Below are positions 19,716 to 28,466 of a DNA stretch of 64,000 nucleotides, piece by piece; within the stretch, counting starts at the first letter, position 1, and each line of letters begins with the position of its first letter. The translations under genes were made by a program, and so were the position numbers. The DNA is from Alphaproteobacteria bacterium (GTDB taxonomy: Bacteria; Pseudomonadota; Alphaproteobacteria; Rhodobacterales; Rhodobacteraceae): assembly GCA_030427405.1 (NCBI GenBank), contig JAUHXK010000007.1, positions 186,001 to 250,000 of the forward strand, given 5' to 3'. The notes under the pieces were generated by a model, which did no database searches, was not told the origin of the DNA, and saw nothing but the letters and a program-made list of their open reading frames with translations.

Positions 19716-20372
19716 TCAGGGATCGGGGCCGTCGAAAACCTCTGCAAAGGTCTTTTGCAGGGCAACATCCACATCTCCCATCGTCACGGGCAGCCCCAGG
19801 TCGACCAGCGAGGTGACGCCGTGGTCGCGAATGCCGCAGGGCACGATCCCGGTGAAATGGTTCAGGTCGGGTTCCACGTTGATCGAAATGCCGTGAAAGC
19901 TGATCCATTTCCGCAAACGAATGCCGATCGCGGCGATCTTGTCCTCGGCAGGGTGCCCCAGCGCCGTCAGCGGCTTGTCCTTGCGCTGAACCCAGACACC
20001 GACCCGCCCGTCGCGAATCTCGCCCTGTACGTTGAACTCGGACAGGGCGGAAATAACCCAGGCTTCCAGCTGCTTTACAAACCGGCGCACGTCGTGGCCA
20101 CGTTTGCCGACATCGAGCATGACATAGACAACCCTTTGGCCGGGTCCGTGATAGGTATATTCACCGCCCCGCTTGCTAGGGTGCACGGGAAAGCGGTCCG
20201 GGTCCGTCAGGTCCTCGCGTTTGGCCGAGGTTCCGGCTGTATAAAGAGCAGGGTGTTCCACAAGCCAGATGCATTCTTCCGCCTCGCCAGCGGCAATTGC
20301 CGCCACGCGGGCCTCCATAAAGGCCACGGCCGCGTCGTAATCCGTCAGCCCGTCACTGATTTTCCATTCCAT
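19716..20372 (-). CDS. lipB: Octanoyltransferase LipB
   Basis: LipB moves octanoate from acyl carrier protein to the lipoyl domains of 2-oxoacid dehydrogenases and the glycine cleavage H protein, the first step of lipoate assembly. The 218-aa protein has the family motifs [18 protein letters not shown], the catalytic Lys in [26 protein letters not shown], and the catalytic Cys in [17 protein letters not shown]. It lies 39 bp beyond the stop of the FrnE-like gene on the same strand and could be co-transcribed with it. lipA is not in the window. Confidence 0.95.
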   Translation of the reverse strand: MEWKISDGLTDYDAAVAFMEARVAAIAAGEAEECIWLVEHPALYTAGTSAKREDLTDPDRFPVHPSKRGGEYTYHGPGQRVVYVMLDVGKRGHDVRRFVKQLEAWVISALSEFNVQGEIRDGRVGVWVQRKDKPLTALGHPAEDKIAAIGIRLRKWISFHGISINVEPDLNHFTGIVPCGIRDHGVTSLVDLGLPVTMGDVDVALQKTFAEVFDGPDP

Positions 20373-20411
20373 GATCGCCTCTTACCGACCTTGCCGCCCC
20401 GATGAAAGGTC

Positions 20412-21071
20412 TCAGGCCGCTTCTGACAGGCATCTGCGCAGAACCTCGGCATAGGTTTGCGCGCCCTGTGCCCCGGTCAACAGGTATTTGCCGCCAAAAA
20501 CCATTGACGGAACGCCTGAAACGCCGCGGCTGGTCCAGAAGGCCTGTTTGTCGCGCACCGCCGCCGCATGAGCGCCGGATTGCAGCGCCGCCTGTGCGGC
20601 ATCACGGTCCAGGCCCGCCGTATTGACAGCGTCAAGCAGGGTGTCGGGGTCGGACACATCCTTGCCATCGGTGAAATAGGCCTCAAACAGCGCCAGTTTC
20701 AGAGGATGCTGCCGCCCCAGCCCCTCGGCCCAGTCCAGTAGTTGATGCGCGGCGAAGGTGTTGTAGATTCGGCTGTTGTCACCGAAGTTGAAGGCAAAAC
20801 CCAGTTCGGCCCCAAGCGCGGTGATGCGTTCGCGCGCCTGGCGGCTCTGATCGTCGGTCGACCCGTATTTTTCTGCCACATGTTCCCGCAGGTCCTGGCC
20901 ATCGGGGCCCATGTTTGGGTTCAGTTCAAAGGGATGCCAGCGCAGGCGCGCCAGCACATCAAGCTGATGCAATGCGGTATCCAGTTGACGAAACCCGATG
21001 ATGCACCACGGGCATACAACGTCCGAGACAATGTCGATCTGAACCACTGGGCGGGGGTCGGTCTGGGTCAT
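20412..21071 (-). CDS. DsbA-family (FrnE-like) oxidoreductase
   Basis: A 219-aa thioredoxin-fold protein without a signal peptide, so probably cytosolic. It has the redox motif CPWC in IDIVSDVVCPWCIIGFRQLD, a long helical insert, and the cis-Pro region RGVSGVPSMVFGGKYLLTGAQ. This is the FrnE-like group of polyketide and stress-linked disulfide oxidoreductases. The substrate is unknown. Promoter and start lie just upstream of the tRNA-Leu gene, which is on the other strand. Confidence 0.9.
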   Translation of the reverse strand: MTQTDPRPVVQIDIVSDVVCPWCIIGFRQLDTALHQLDVLARLRWHPFELNPNMGPDGQDLREHVAEKYGSTDDQSRQARERITALGAELGFAFNFGDNSRIYNTFAAHQLLDWAEGLGRQHPLKLALFEAYFTDGKDVSDPDTLLDAVNTAGLDRDAAQAALQSGAHAAAVRDKQAFWTSRGVSGVPSMVFGGKYLLTGAQGAQTYAEVLRRCLSEAA

Positions 21072-21215
21072 GCGCTGTCTCCGGGCTGGTCGCGGCTGGT
21101 TTTGAAGACAGTACAGATATACCCGCGGGCGCTGATTTCAATCGTCGGGGATTTTTTGCCTCTTCACATCCCCATCGTCACCGACTATACGCCGCTCTAC
21201 CAAGTCATTGGCAGT

Positions 21216-21302
21216 GCGGTCGTGGCGGAATTGGTAGACGCGCAGCGTTGAGGTCGCTGTGGGGTAACACCCGTGGAAGTTCGAGTCTTCTCGACCGCAC
21301 CA
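21216..21302 (+). tRNA. tRNA-Leu (anticodon GAG)
   Basis: An 87-nt class II tRNA. The acceptor stem GCGGTCG/CGACCGC is perfect and the discriminator A is followed by an encoded CCA. The D-arm contains GCGGAATTGGTAGACGC, the anticodon stem-loop is CAGCG-TTGAGGT-CGCTG with anticodon GAG, and a long variable arm (GGGGTAACACCC) precedes the T-arm loop TTCGAGT. It reads CUC and CUU codons. Confidence 0.96.
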
Positions 21303-21632
21303 TATCCAGAAATCAAGCCCATAAGCCGGTTGTATCGCCACGCGCGTTGGCAAGGCGGCAACAGATTCCGTTGCGGGACATGGTTCAGATTGCCGCGCCA
21401 AAGGATGTCGTCAGGCGGGGCGTGCATTTGGGGCGCAGGGGCAGGGATTGCAGCCCTGCAGACCCCAAACAGGTTGCAAGCCGCCCGTTTCCGCGCTGTG
21501 ACACGCGGGTCGTTGGGCGGAAATCGCAAGACCTTGTGGGTTGGGATCATGTCCGGCGGCAGAATCGTGCTGCCACCGGTCGTAATGCGGGCGCCAAAGT
21601 TCGGGCGCGGGTGCGCCAGGCGCTGACAAGCC
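21303..21632. other. 330-bp region downstream of tRNA-Leu with no recognised gene
   Basis: Only overlapping short ORFs with no family resemblance are present. I see no integrase, no repeat of the tRNA 3' end and no clear terminator. It ends at the stop of the dehydrogenase gene on the minus strand. Confidence 0.4.
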
Positions 21633-22754
21633 TTAGATGTTTTCGCCGCGAATTGCGTCGCAGACCGCGTCCGTGACCTCTTGCGTGGTTGCGGTCCCGC
21701 CCACATCAGGTGTCAGCGTGCCTTCGGCGCAGACCTTTTCAACTGCGCGCATAAGCCGTTTGGCGGCATCCGCCTCGCCGAGATGTTCAAGCATTTGCGA
21801 GGCGGTCCAGAAGGTGGCGACAGGGTTTGCGATACCTTTGCCGGTGATGTCAAAGGCAGACCCGTGGATTGGCTCGAACATCGAGGGATAGCGCCGCTCG
21901 GGGTCGATGTTGCCGGTGGGTGCGACACCCAGCGAACCCGCCAGCGCACCGGCCAGATCCGACAGGATATCGGCATGCAGGTTCGTCGCGACAATCGTAT
22001 CCAGGCTGCGCGGGTCCTTGACCATGCGTACGGTCATCGCATCCACCAGCATCTTGTCCCAGGTCACGTCCGGGAAGTCACGGCTGACCTCTTCGGCAAT
22101 CTCGTCCCACATCACCATGCCATGCCGTTGCGCGTTGGATTTGGTCACCACGGTCAACAGCTTGCGCGGGCGCGACTGGGCCAGCGAAAAGGCATAGCGC
22201 ATGATGCGTTCGACGCCGGTGCGGGTGAAAATTGAAACCTCGGTTGCGACTTCTTCGGGGAAACCGCGATGTGCGCGGCCGCCGACGCCGGAATATTCGC
22301 CCTCGGAGTTTTCGCGCACGATCACCCAATCCAGATCGCCGGGGCCGACCCCCGCAAGCGGCGAGGTGATACCGGGCAGGATCTTGGTCGGGCGCACGTT
22401 GGCATATTGGTCAAACCCCTGGCACAAGGGCAGGCGCAGCCCCCACAATGTCAGGTGGTCCGGCACATCCGGCGCGCCGACGGCGCCAAAGAAAATGGCG
22501 TCGAAATCCTTGACCTGGTCGCGGCCATCCTCGGGCATAAGGGCCCCGGTGCGCTTGTACCGGTCCGAACTCCAGTCGAACTCGGTCACGTCGATCTTGA
22601 AGCTGCCGTCACGGCGGGCGAGCGCCTCAAGCGCCTGCAATCCGGCCGCGATGACCTCGGGGCCGATACCGTCGGCGGGAATGGCTGCAATTCGATAGGT
22701 CTTTGGGGTGGCGCCAACCGTTTTTGTGTTCGAAGCTGTTTCGTGAACTGTCAT
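21633..22754 (-). CDS. Tartrate dehydrogenase / D-malate dehydrogenase (decarboxylating)
   Basis: A 373-aa member of the beta-decarboxylating dehydrogenase family (isocitrate and isopropylmalate relatives). It oxidises D-malate to pyruvate and CO2, or tartrate to oxaloglycolate, with NAD+ and a divalent metal. The N-terminus RIAAIPADGIGPEV, the substrate loop FGAVGAPDVPDHLTLWGLRL, VRENSEGEYSGVGGR, VTKSNAQRHGMVMWDE and the C-terminal FEPIHGSAFDITGKGIANP match the DmlA/TtuC group, not LeuB. It is divergent from a LysR regulator, which suggests substrate-induced expression. Confidence 0.9.
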   Translation of the reverse strand: MTVHETASNTKTVGATPKTYRIAAIPADGIGPEVIAAGLQALEALARRDGSFKIDVTEFDWSSDRYKRTGALMPEDGRDQVKDFDAIFFGAVGAPDVPDHLTLWGLRLPLCQGFDQYANVRPTKILPGITSPLAGVGPGDLDWVIVRENSEGEYSGVGGRAHRGFPEEVATEVSIFTRTGVERIMRYAFSLAQSRPRKLLTVVTKSNAQRHGMVMWDEIAEEVSRDFPDVTWDKMLVDAMTVRMVKDPRSLDTIVATNLHADILSDLAGALAGSLGVAPTGNIDPERRYPSMFEPIHGSAFDITGKGIANPVATFWTASQMLEHLGEADAAKRLMRAVEKVCAEGTLTPDVGGTATTQEVTDAVCDAIRGENI

Positions 22755-22831
22755 TTCTGTGCCCCATGCCGCATGCCTGAATTCGTCGGAAAACCTATCG
22801 CCGGGGGATTGGTCTTCTCAAGGCAGGTATG

Positions 22832-22854
22832 ATTATATACTATTCAGTGATAAT
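22832..22854. promoter_or_regulatory. AT-rich inverted repeat, candidate LysR site 1
   Basis: ATTAT-N13-ATAAT lies 15 bp before the lysR start in the divergent region with the dehydrogenase gene. The left part, GATTATAT, recurs just after the lysR stop, upstream of the TAXI gene. LysR proteins commonly bind such partly symmetrical sites and control both themselves and a divergent gene. Confidence 0.4.
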
Positions 22855-22869
22855 TGTGGGGGGCGAAAA

Positions 22870-23784
22870 ATGGATACTGAACAGTTGCGGTGTTTTGTTG
22901 TTGCGGCCGAAACGCTCCATTTCGGGCGGGCGGCGCAATCGCTGGACATCTTGCCGGCAACGTTGGGGCGGCAGATCAAACATCTTGAAGACCGGCTTGG
23001 CGCGCAGCTGTTTATCAGAACGACCCGCAGCGTTTCCCTGAGCGAGATGGGAGGCGCGATCCTGGAAGAGGCGCGTGTCCTGGTGACCCAGGCCGACCAG
23101 TTGGAGGCCAGGGCCCGCAGCGTGCGCAGCGCGGGGGTCACGCCGCTGCGCGTTGGTGCCATCGACAGTGCCGCGGCCGGGCTGATCCCGCAATTGCTGG
23201 GGATCATACGGCGCGAAAATGTGGATATGGAAATCCAGATCGTCGAACAAAAGACCATTCACCTGCTGCCAAAGCTCCTCAGTGGCAGTCTTGACATTGT
23301 TTTTTGCCGCCCACCGGATATGCGCGATCCCAAGATCATCTTTCGAACGTTGTTTTTTGAAACGGCTGTGGTTGCGCTGCCGGAAAACCACGCACTTGCT
23401 GGCCGGGATGAAATTGACATCACCGATCTTGCGGACGAGCCGCTGATTGTCCCCGACCGCCGTTCGCGGCCGCATTCGCATGACCTGACGATCAAGCTGT
23501 TTCTGGATTCTGGCATGACAGCCCGGATCGCCCAGGTTGCCGAAGAAAAGCAGACAATCGTCAACCTTGTCGCTGTCGGCGCCGGGCTTGCCATTGTGCC
23601 GCGCTGGACCTCACGGCTGGCCGTGCCCGGCGTGCGTTTCGTGCCATTGCGAACTTCAAAAGGGGCGACCCTGTCCAAGCTGATGCTGGCCGCGGCCTGG
23701 GCGCGCGGCGCGCGGGATCCCATGCGCGACCGTTTCATGGACCTTTTAGAGGTCCATTTGCCGGAAATCGAAGCCTCGGCCTGA
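22870..23784 (+). CDS. LysR-family transcriptional regulator
   Basis: A 304-aa LysR protein. The N-terminal helix-turn-helix reads MDTEQLRCFVVAAETLHFGRAAQSLDI...LGRQIKHLEDRLGAQLFIRTTRSVSL; the periplasmic-binding-protein-like effector domain follows from about residue 90. The ATG at 22870 follows a G-rich tract and gives the standard LysR N-terminus; the ORF adds 37 codons upstream. It sits between the divergent tartrate/D-malate dehydrogenase and the co-directional TAXI TRAP genes, so it probably controls both as a hydroxy-acid-responsive regulator. Confidence 0.92.
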   Translation: MDTEQLRCFVVAAETLHFGRAAQSLDILPATLGRQIKHLEDRLGAQLFIRTTRSVSLSEMGGAILEEARVLVTQADQLEARARSVRSAGVTPLRVGAIDSAAAGLIPQLLGIIRRENVDMEIQIVEQKTIHLLPKLLSGSLDIVFCRPPDMRDPKIIFRTLFFETAVVALPENHALAGRDEIDITDLADEPLIVPDRRSRPHSHDLTIKLFLDSGMTARIAQVAEEKQTIVNLVAVGAGLAIVPRWTSRLAVPGVRFVPLRTSKGATLSKLMLAAAWARGARDPMRDRFMDLLEVHLPEIEASA

Positions 23785-23785
23785 T

Positions 23786-23804
23786 TATATCAATTTTGAA
23801 TATA
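23786..23804. promoter_or_regulatory. AT-rich inverted repeat, candidate LysR site 2
   Basis: TATAT-N9-ATATA lies directly after the lysR stop and about 105 bp before the TAXI gene. It overlaps a GATTATAT octamer shared with site 1, which supports one regulator acting at both places. Confidence 0.4.
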
Positions 23805-23909
23805 TTCTATGATCCGTTGAGTCGGAAAACGGGTCATTTCATTGTAAATCTACCGGGAAACGCGCGTATCGCGTGACGTCCCAAGGGGAGATTTTGGAGG
23901 AGAGGCCCA

Positions 23910-24884
23910 ATGAAATTCAGCACCTTTGCCGCTATGGCTGTTGCCACCGTTGCCGCGTTGCCCGCAACTGCACAGGACCGGGAAGGATGGCCCGACAGCA
24001 TCACGATCGGAACCGGCAGCCAGGGGGGGACCTATTTCGGGTATGGCAGCGGTTTCGGCGCGATGATCAGCGAGAACCTGGACATCAATGCCGGTGCCGA
24101 GATCACCGGCGGCCCGGTGCAAAACGTCACGCTGGTCGAAACCGGTGAACATCAGCTTGGCTTTGTCACACTTGGCCCCGCGGACGAGGCCCGCAAGGGC
24201 GAAAGCCCGCTGATGCCGGGTGTGCCGCATGAAAACGTGCGCGCGCTGTTCCCGATGTACCAAACCCCGCTGCAGGCTGCCGTCCTGGCAAGCACGGATA
24301 TTGCCAGCTTTCAGGACATGGCGGGCAAGCGCGTTGGCGTTGGACCCGCAGGCGGGACATCGGCGACCTACTGGACCCGTTTCTTCGAGAACGCGGACGG
24401 GTATGACGGCGTGGTCATTTCCAACGCAGGCGGCTCGGACACGGCGGGTCAGCTCAAGGACGGGCTGATTGACGCCTTCGTCTATGCCGCGGGCCTGCCG
24501 ACGGGCGCCTATGCACAATTGGCGGTCGAGAACGATGTGCGGTTCATCTCGATGGACGAAGAAACCCTGGCCAAGATGATGGAAATCGTACCGGCCATGG
24601 CTCCGTTCACGATCCCGGCCAATACCTATGAGGATCAGCCCGAAGACCTGCAGACCGTGTCGCTGTGGAACTTTGCCATCGCACATCAGGACATGCCGGA
24701 AAGCCTGGCCTATGCAATCACCGCGCTGGCCATGGAAAACAATGACCGCATGGTAACCAATCACGCCGCCGCCAAGGAAACACTGGCGGAAAACGTGCTC
24801 AAGAACCAGGTCATCCCGTTCCATCCGGGCGCTGTGAAGTGGTTCGAGGAAAACGGTTACGAGATTCCGGACAACCTCAAGTAA
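23910..24884 (+). CDS. TAXI-family TRAP transporter solute-binding protein
   Basis: A 324-aa periplasmic receptor with a Sec signal peptide (MKFSTFAAMAVATVAALPATAQ, cleavage after about residue 21-22). It has the TAXI-family glycine-rich start SITIGTGSQGGTYFGYGSGF, then GKRVGVGPAGGTSATYW and DAFVYAAGLPTGAYAQLA. TAXI proteins deliver carboxylates to fused TRAP permeases, powered by an ion gradient. The start has GGAGGAGAGG upstream. The gene heads a two-gene unit with the permease and follows lysR. The neighbouring D-malate/tartrate dehydrogenase suggests a C4 hydroxy-acid ligand. Confidence 0.93.
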   Translation: MKFSTFAAMAVATVAALPATAQDREGWPDSITIGTGSQGGTYFGYGSGFGAMISENLDINAGAEITGGPVQNVTLVETGEHQLGFVTLGPADEARKGESPLMPGVPHENVRALFPMYQTPLQAAVLASTDIASFQDMAGKRVGVGPAGGTSATYWTRFFENADGYDGVVISNAGGSDTAGQLKDGLIDAFVYAAGLPTGAYAQLAVENDVRFISMDEETLAKMMEIVPAMAPFTIPANTYEDQPEDLQTVSLWNFAIAHQDMPESLAYAITALAMENNDRMVTNHAAAKETLAENVLKNQVIPFHPGAVKWFEENGYEIPDNLK

Positions 24885-24904
24885 CCTGACATCTGAAACC
24901 AAAG

Positions 24905-24934
24905 CGGGCGGAGCCGAAGTCATGGGTCCGCCCG
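24905..24934 (+). promoter_or_regulatory. Stem-loop between TAXI receptor and TRAP permease genes
   Basis: CGGGCGGA-N14-TCCGCCCG, a perfect 8-bp stem 20 bp after the receptor stop. Such intercistronic hairpins often protect the receptor mRNA so that it is made in excess over the permease. The ATG at 24922 lies in its loop, which argues against that codon as the permease start. Confidence 0.55.
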
Positions 24935-24972
24935 ACGTGTCTCTGCAGCATTGTAAAATCGAGCGCCCGAGT

Positions 24973-27168
24973 ATGACAGATCATCCCAACAGACCCGCAG
25001 AGAAGGCCGGCACCGAAGATCTTGAGATCGACTTTGAAACGGCCGCGTCCAAGGTCGACGAAGAGCCTCTTTCCGCCAATCAACGCGATTTTTCGGGCTA
25101 CCGGAACTGGATCATCTCGGGGATGTGCGTTGCGTATTCGGTCTTTCACCTGCTGGTGATGAACGTCTATCCGCTGGAGACCTGGGCGTATCGCCTGTGC
25201 CATGTCGGCGGCGGCCTGATCCTTGGGTATCTTCTTTATGGGGCCACGACTTTTGGTGTGCCGCGGCCCGAGCGGAGCTCGCCCCTGTCCACGGCGCTTT
25301 TGGTCATTGCCGGGCTAGGGGTGTTTTATGGTTTCGCCGGGGTTCTGGCGGTCTGGATCAATGGCACGCTTATGGGTGTTGCGCTGCCGCCGAAATGGGC
25401 GATGTCCACGTTTGGCATTCCTTTGACGGTGGGCACGGCCCTGGCAATTGTCCATGGTTGGCTGTTTCCCGATCGGGACCGCGACCGGTTTTCGGTCGGC
25501 GATGCCCTGCTGGCGCTGGCCTCGCTGACGGCCATTGCATACTTGATTTTCTTTGCCCGTCAGTTGCAGCTGCGTGCGGGTATGCCGATGGCGCTGCCCG
25601 GCGACATGTGGGCGGCCGTCACCGGTATGCTGCTGATCATCGAACTGACACGCCGCCTTGCCGGTCTTGCGCTTGTGATCATCGCGTCGGTTTTCGTCGC
25701 CTATGCTTTTCTTGGCCCGTGGCTGCCCGGCATATTTGAACATCGCGGATATGATGCAAAACGGTTCTTTTCGTATATCTTCACCGATAACGGCATCCTG
25801 TCTGCACCAATCGCGATTTCGTCGACCTACATCATTTTGTTCGTGATCTTCGCGGCCTTTCTGCAAGCGACGCGCGTGGGTGAGTATTTCGTGAACCTTG
25901 CTTTCGCCGCCGCGGGGCATCGGCGCGGTGGCCCGGCCAAGGTGGCAATTTTTGCATCCGGCCTGATGGGCATGATCAATGGAACCTCGGCAGGGAACGT
26001 GGTGGCCACCGGATCCTTGACGATTCCCATGATGAAAAAGGTAGGCTACAAACCCCAAACCTCGGCCTCGGTCGAGGCCGCGGCCTCGACGGGCGGGCAG
26101 ATCATGCCGCCGATCATGGGGGCAGGGGCCTTCATCATGGCCGAGATTACCGGCATTGCCTATATGCAGATCGTCTATGCCGCGATCATTCCGGCCATCA
26201 TCTACTTTATCTCGGTCTATTTCATGGTCGATCTCGCGGCCAAAAAGGCCAACATGAAGGGCTTGCCCCGTGACATGCTGCCCAAGCTCGATGCGCTGCT
26301 GAAACAGGTTTACCTGTTCAGCCCTATCGTCGTGCTGATCACAGCCTTGTTCATGGGATATTCGGTCATCCGCTGCGGTACGCTGGCGATGGTGACGGCC
26401 GCCGTCGTGTCGTGGTTGACCCCGCATGCGATGGGGCCCAAGCGGTTGTTTCACGCCCTGGACGTGGGCGCGCGGATGGTCCTGCAGCTGGTGGCGGTCT
26501 GCGCAACGGCGGGGATTATCGTGGGTGTGATCGCCCTGACCGGCATCGGGTCGCGGTTCTCGACCGTCCTGCTGACCTTGGCGGATCAGAGCCAGATCCT
26601 TGCCCTGTTCTTTGCCATGGTGGTCTCGATCATCCTTGGGATGGGGATGCCGACCACGGCGGCCTATGCGGTTGCGGCCAGTGTCATCGCGCCGGGCGTG
26701 ATCAACCTTGGGGTCGAGCCGCTGGTGGCGCATTTGTTCATCTTCTATTTCGCGGTGATGTCCGCCATCACCCCTCCTGTTGCGTTGGCAGCCTATGCGG
26801 GCTCGGCGCTTGCCGGGTCCGACCCCATCAGGACCAGTGTCGAAAGCTTCAGGATTGGTCTGGCAGCTTTTGTCGTGCCCTACATGTTCTTCTTTTCGCC
26901 CGCGATGCTGCTGGACGGAACGTGGTTGGAAATTGTGCATGTCGCGATCACTGCCGCAATTGGTGTCTATCTGCTGTCCTGCGCCGTTCAGGGGTGGTTC
27001 ATGGGGCATGCCGGGGCATTGGTTCGCGTCGCCCTGCTTGTTGCCGGCCTGACGATGATTGCGGGCGGATGGACAACGGATGCAATCGGACTGGCGATCG
27101 TGGCTGCAATCATCCTTGTGCAAAAACGGCTGGTTTCGGCCCATGACGTCGCGCATGGCGCGGACTGA
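24973..27168 (+). CDS. TRAP transporter fused permease (4TM + 12TM)
   Basis: A 731-aa inner-membrane protein in which the small and large TRAP permease subunits are joined, as is usual for TAXI systems. An acidic cytoplasmic N-terminus precedes about 17-18 membrane segments. Large-subunit motifs are GMINGTSAGNVVATGSLTIPMM, AAASTGGQIMPPIMGAGAF and ILGMGMPTTAAYAV, followed by ITPPVALAAYAGS. The alternative ATG at 24922 has a GGAG upstream but sits in a hairpin loop, so I start at 24973. It is paired with the TAXI receptor. The substrate is unproven; tartrate or D-malate is suggested by the neighbouring dehydrogenase. Confidence 0.9.
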   Translation: MTDHPNRPAEKAGTEDLEIDFETAASKVDEEPLSANQRDFSGYRNWIISGMCVAYSVFHLLVMNVYPLETWAYRLCHVGGGLILGYLLYGATTFGVPRPERSSPLSTALLVIAGLGVFYGFAGVLAVWINGTLMGVALPPKWAMSTFGIPLTVGTALAIVHGWLFPDRDRDRFSVGDALLALASLTAIAYLIFFARQLQLRAGMPMALPGDMWAAVTGMLLIIELTRRLAGLALVIIASVFVAYAFLGPWLPGIFEHRGYDAKRFFSYIFTDNGILSAPIAISSTYIILFVIFAAFLQATRVGEYFVNLAFAAAGHRRGGPAKVAIFASGLMGMINGTSAGNVVATGSLTIPMMKKVGYKPQTSASVEAAASTGGQIMPPIMGAGAFIMAEITGIAYMQIVYAAIIPAIIYFISVYFMVDLAAKKANMKGLPRDMLPKLDALLKQVYLFSPIVVLITALFMGYSVIRCGTLAMVTAAVVSWLTPHAMGPKRLFHALDVGARMVLQLVAVCATAGIIVGVIALTGIGSRFSTVLLTLADQSQILALFFAMVVSIILGMGMPTTAAYAVAASVIAPGVINLGVEPLVAHLFIFYFAVMSAITPPVALAAYAGSALAGSDPIRTSVESFRIGLAAFVVPYMFFFSPAMLLDGTWLEIVHVAITAAIGVYLLSCAVQGWFMGHAGALVRVALLVAGLTMIAGGWTTDAIGLAIVAAIILVQKRLVSAHDVAHGAD

Positions 27169-27229
27169 ACCGGCCCGAACCTGCGCCGCCCAGGGCGCAG
27201 CCGGGCAAATTTGATCACTACACCGAGGA

Positions 27230-27259
27230 CACCCTGCCGCCATCGCTGGTGGCGGGGTG
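27230..27259. terminator. Strong stem-loop between convergent genes, possible terminator
   Basis: CACCCTGCCGCCA-TCGC-TGGTGGCGGGGTG can pair over 13 positions (two G-T pairs) with a tetraloop. It lies between the TRAP permease stop and the LacI gene stop, where a bidirectional terminator is expected. Neither side has a run of T, so it may act with Rho or as a 3'-end barrier. Confidence 0.5.
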
Positions 27260-27278
27260 CGCCCATTAGAGCTCTGGG

Positions 27279-28307
27279 TCAGATATTTTCAGAGGTGAAA
27301 ATGTCGAAGCCAAGCGCCACCCGCTGCGCGCCTTTGTCGGGGCCGTCCCGCTTGGCCTTTATCATCGTCTCGATTGTTTTCCGGGCGAACCGGTCCAGGG
27401 GATGAGAGATCACCATCTTCAGCGTGCCGTCGATCAGGGCATCGCGGGTGGCGTCGAAAAGTTCATAGCCTATTGCCACGAAATCATCCCGCTTGCCGGC
27501 CTCTCGCAGCGCAGCCAGCGCGCCGGTGATACCGCCGCCCGAGACAAACAGACCACAAAGGTCCGGATGGTCCCGGAAAAGATGTTCGACCATCTCACGG
27601 GCGACGGCCGAGGATTCGTAGGTCGCCAGGGGTTCGAGGATGGAGAAGCCGGTATTGTGTTCGCGAAAATATGACCGGAAACCACTTTCGTTCATTTCCT
27701 GGTTTCGATAGCGGTGGTTGCCGACAAGGACACCGATCTTGCCGGGGTCCTTGACCATATTGTCAAAGGCCCAGGCTGCGGTTCGCCCGACCACCCAACT
27801 GTCCAGCCCTACGAAGCTGACATTGGCGCGGGCCGAAAGCGGTGCAATCAGCGCAACAACCGGAACGCCACTTGCCGAAACCACATTGATCGCGTCCGCG
27901 ATTTTGGGATGCTGGGCGGCAACCAGCGCAACGCAGTCGCACGCCATTCCAAGTTCGATCAGGCGCGCCGCCACGTTGTCGGGTGAAAGGTCGTCGAGAT
28001 ATTCCAGATCCAGTTCGACCTGATGCTGAACGTGGCGTTCAGCTTCCTTTCGTATGGCACCGCCCAAACCCCGATAAAAGGCCCGCCCGCCCTGATGCAG
28101 CAGGATGCCCAGCTTGTGCGTTTCGCGCCCTTTCCGAACAGAACGTTCGAGCGTTCCAAGACCGTAAAACCCGATCTCGTCGGCGGTGGCCAGAACATGT
28201 TCCCGCGTGTGCTTTCGGACCGAGTCGGGATTGTTCAAAACCCGGTTGACGGTCGATACCGACACATCGGCCGCTTTGGCCAAATCAGCAATCGTCTGAC
28301 GTTTCAT
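27279..28307 (-). CDS. LacI-family transcriptional regulator (paralogue 1)
   Basis: A 342-aa repressor with a LacI helix-turn-helix (MKRQTIADLAKAADVSVSTVNRVLN) and a periplasmic-binding-protein-like effector domain of the Peripla_BP_4 kind. Sub-segments such as VSFVGLDSWVVGRTAAWAFD and LCGLFVSGGGITGAL are shared with the regulator at 31791. It is divergent from the sterol-desaturase/MocE operon, which it probably represses in the absence of a sugar or cyclitol effector. Its length equals that of the paralogue, and the recognition helix is the same in both. Confidence 0.92.
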   Translation of the reverse strand: MKRQTIADLAKAADVSVSTVNRVLNNPDSVRKHTREHVLATADEIGFYGLGTLERSVRKGRETHKLGILLHQGGRAFYRGLGGAIRKEAERHVQHQVELDLEYLDDLSPDNVAARLIELGMACDCVALVAAQHPKIADAINVVSASGVPVVALIAPLSARANVSFVGLDSWVVGRTAAWAFDNMVKDPGKIGVLVGNHRYRNQEMNESGFRSYFREHNTGFSILEPLATYESSAVAREMVEHLFRDHPDLCGLFVSGGGITGALAALREAGKRDDFVAIGYELFDATRDALIDGTLKMVISHPLDRFARKTIETMIKAKRDGPDKGAQRVALGFDIFTSENI

Positions 28308-28466
28308 GCAATTCGCCTCGCATCATTCTGAGTGGGTTTGGCTCATTGTGGAGCAAAAAACTAGCAAAATGAAACAATAATATCATGCATCGCGCGGTCA
28401 TATTGAACCAATCGGGTTCCGGGTGTCACTGTTACGGCATCAGGCGCAAGCTGGGAGGAACGTTCT
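28308..28466. promoter_or_regulatory. Divergent promoter region between LacI paralogue 1 and the MocD/E-like operon
   Basis: This 159-bp region holds two short inverted repeats, GCTC-N6-GAGC (28341-28354) and GAACC-N5-GGTTC (28405-28419), and an AT-rich ATGAAACAATAATATCAT segment. ATGAAA also occurs in the promoter region of the second operon. Any of these could be the LacI operator; none is a decisive match. Confidence 0.35.

Noticed and set aside
21216-21632. Genomic island inserted at tRNA-Leu
   Set aside because: No integrase gene, no second copy of the tRNA 3' end and no mobility genes were seen in the following 40 kb.
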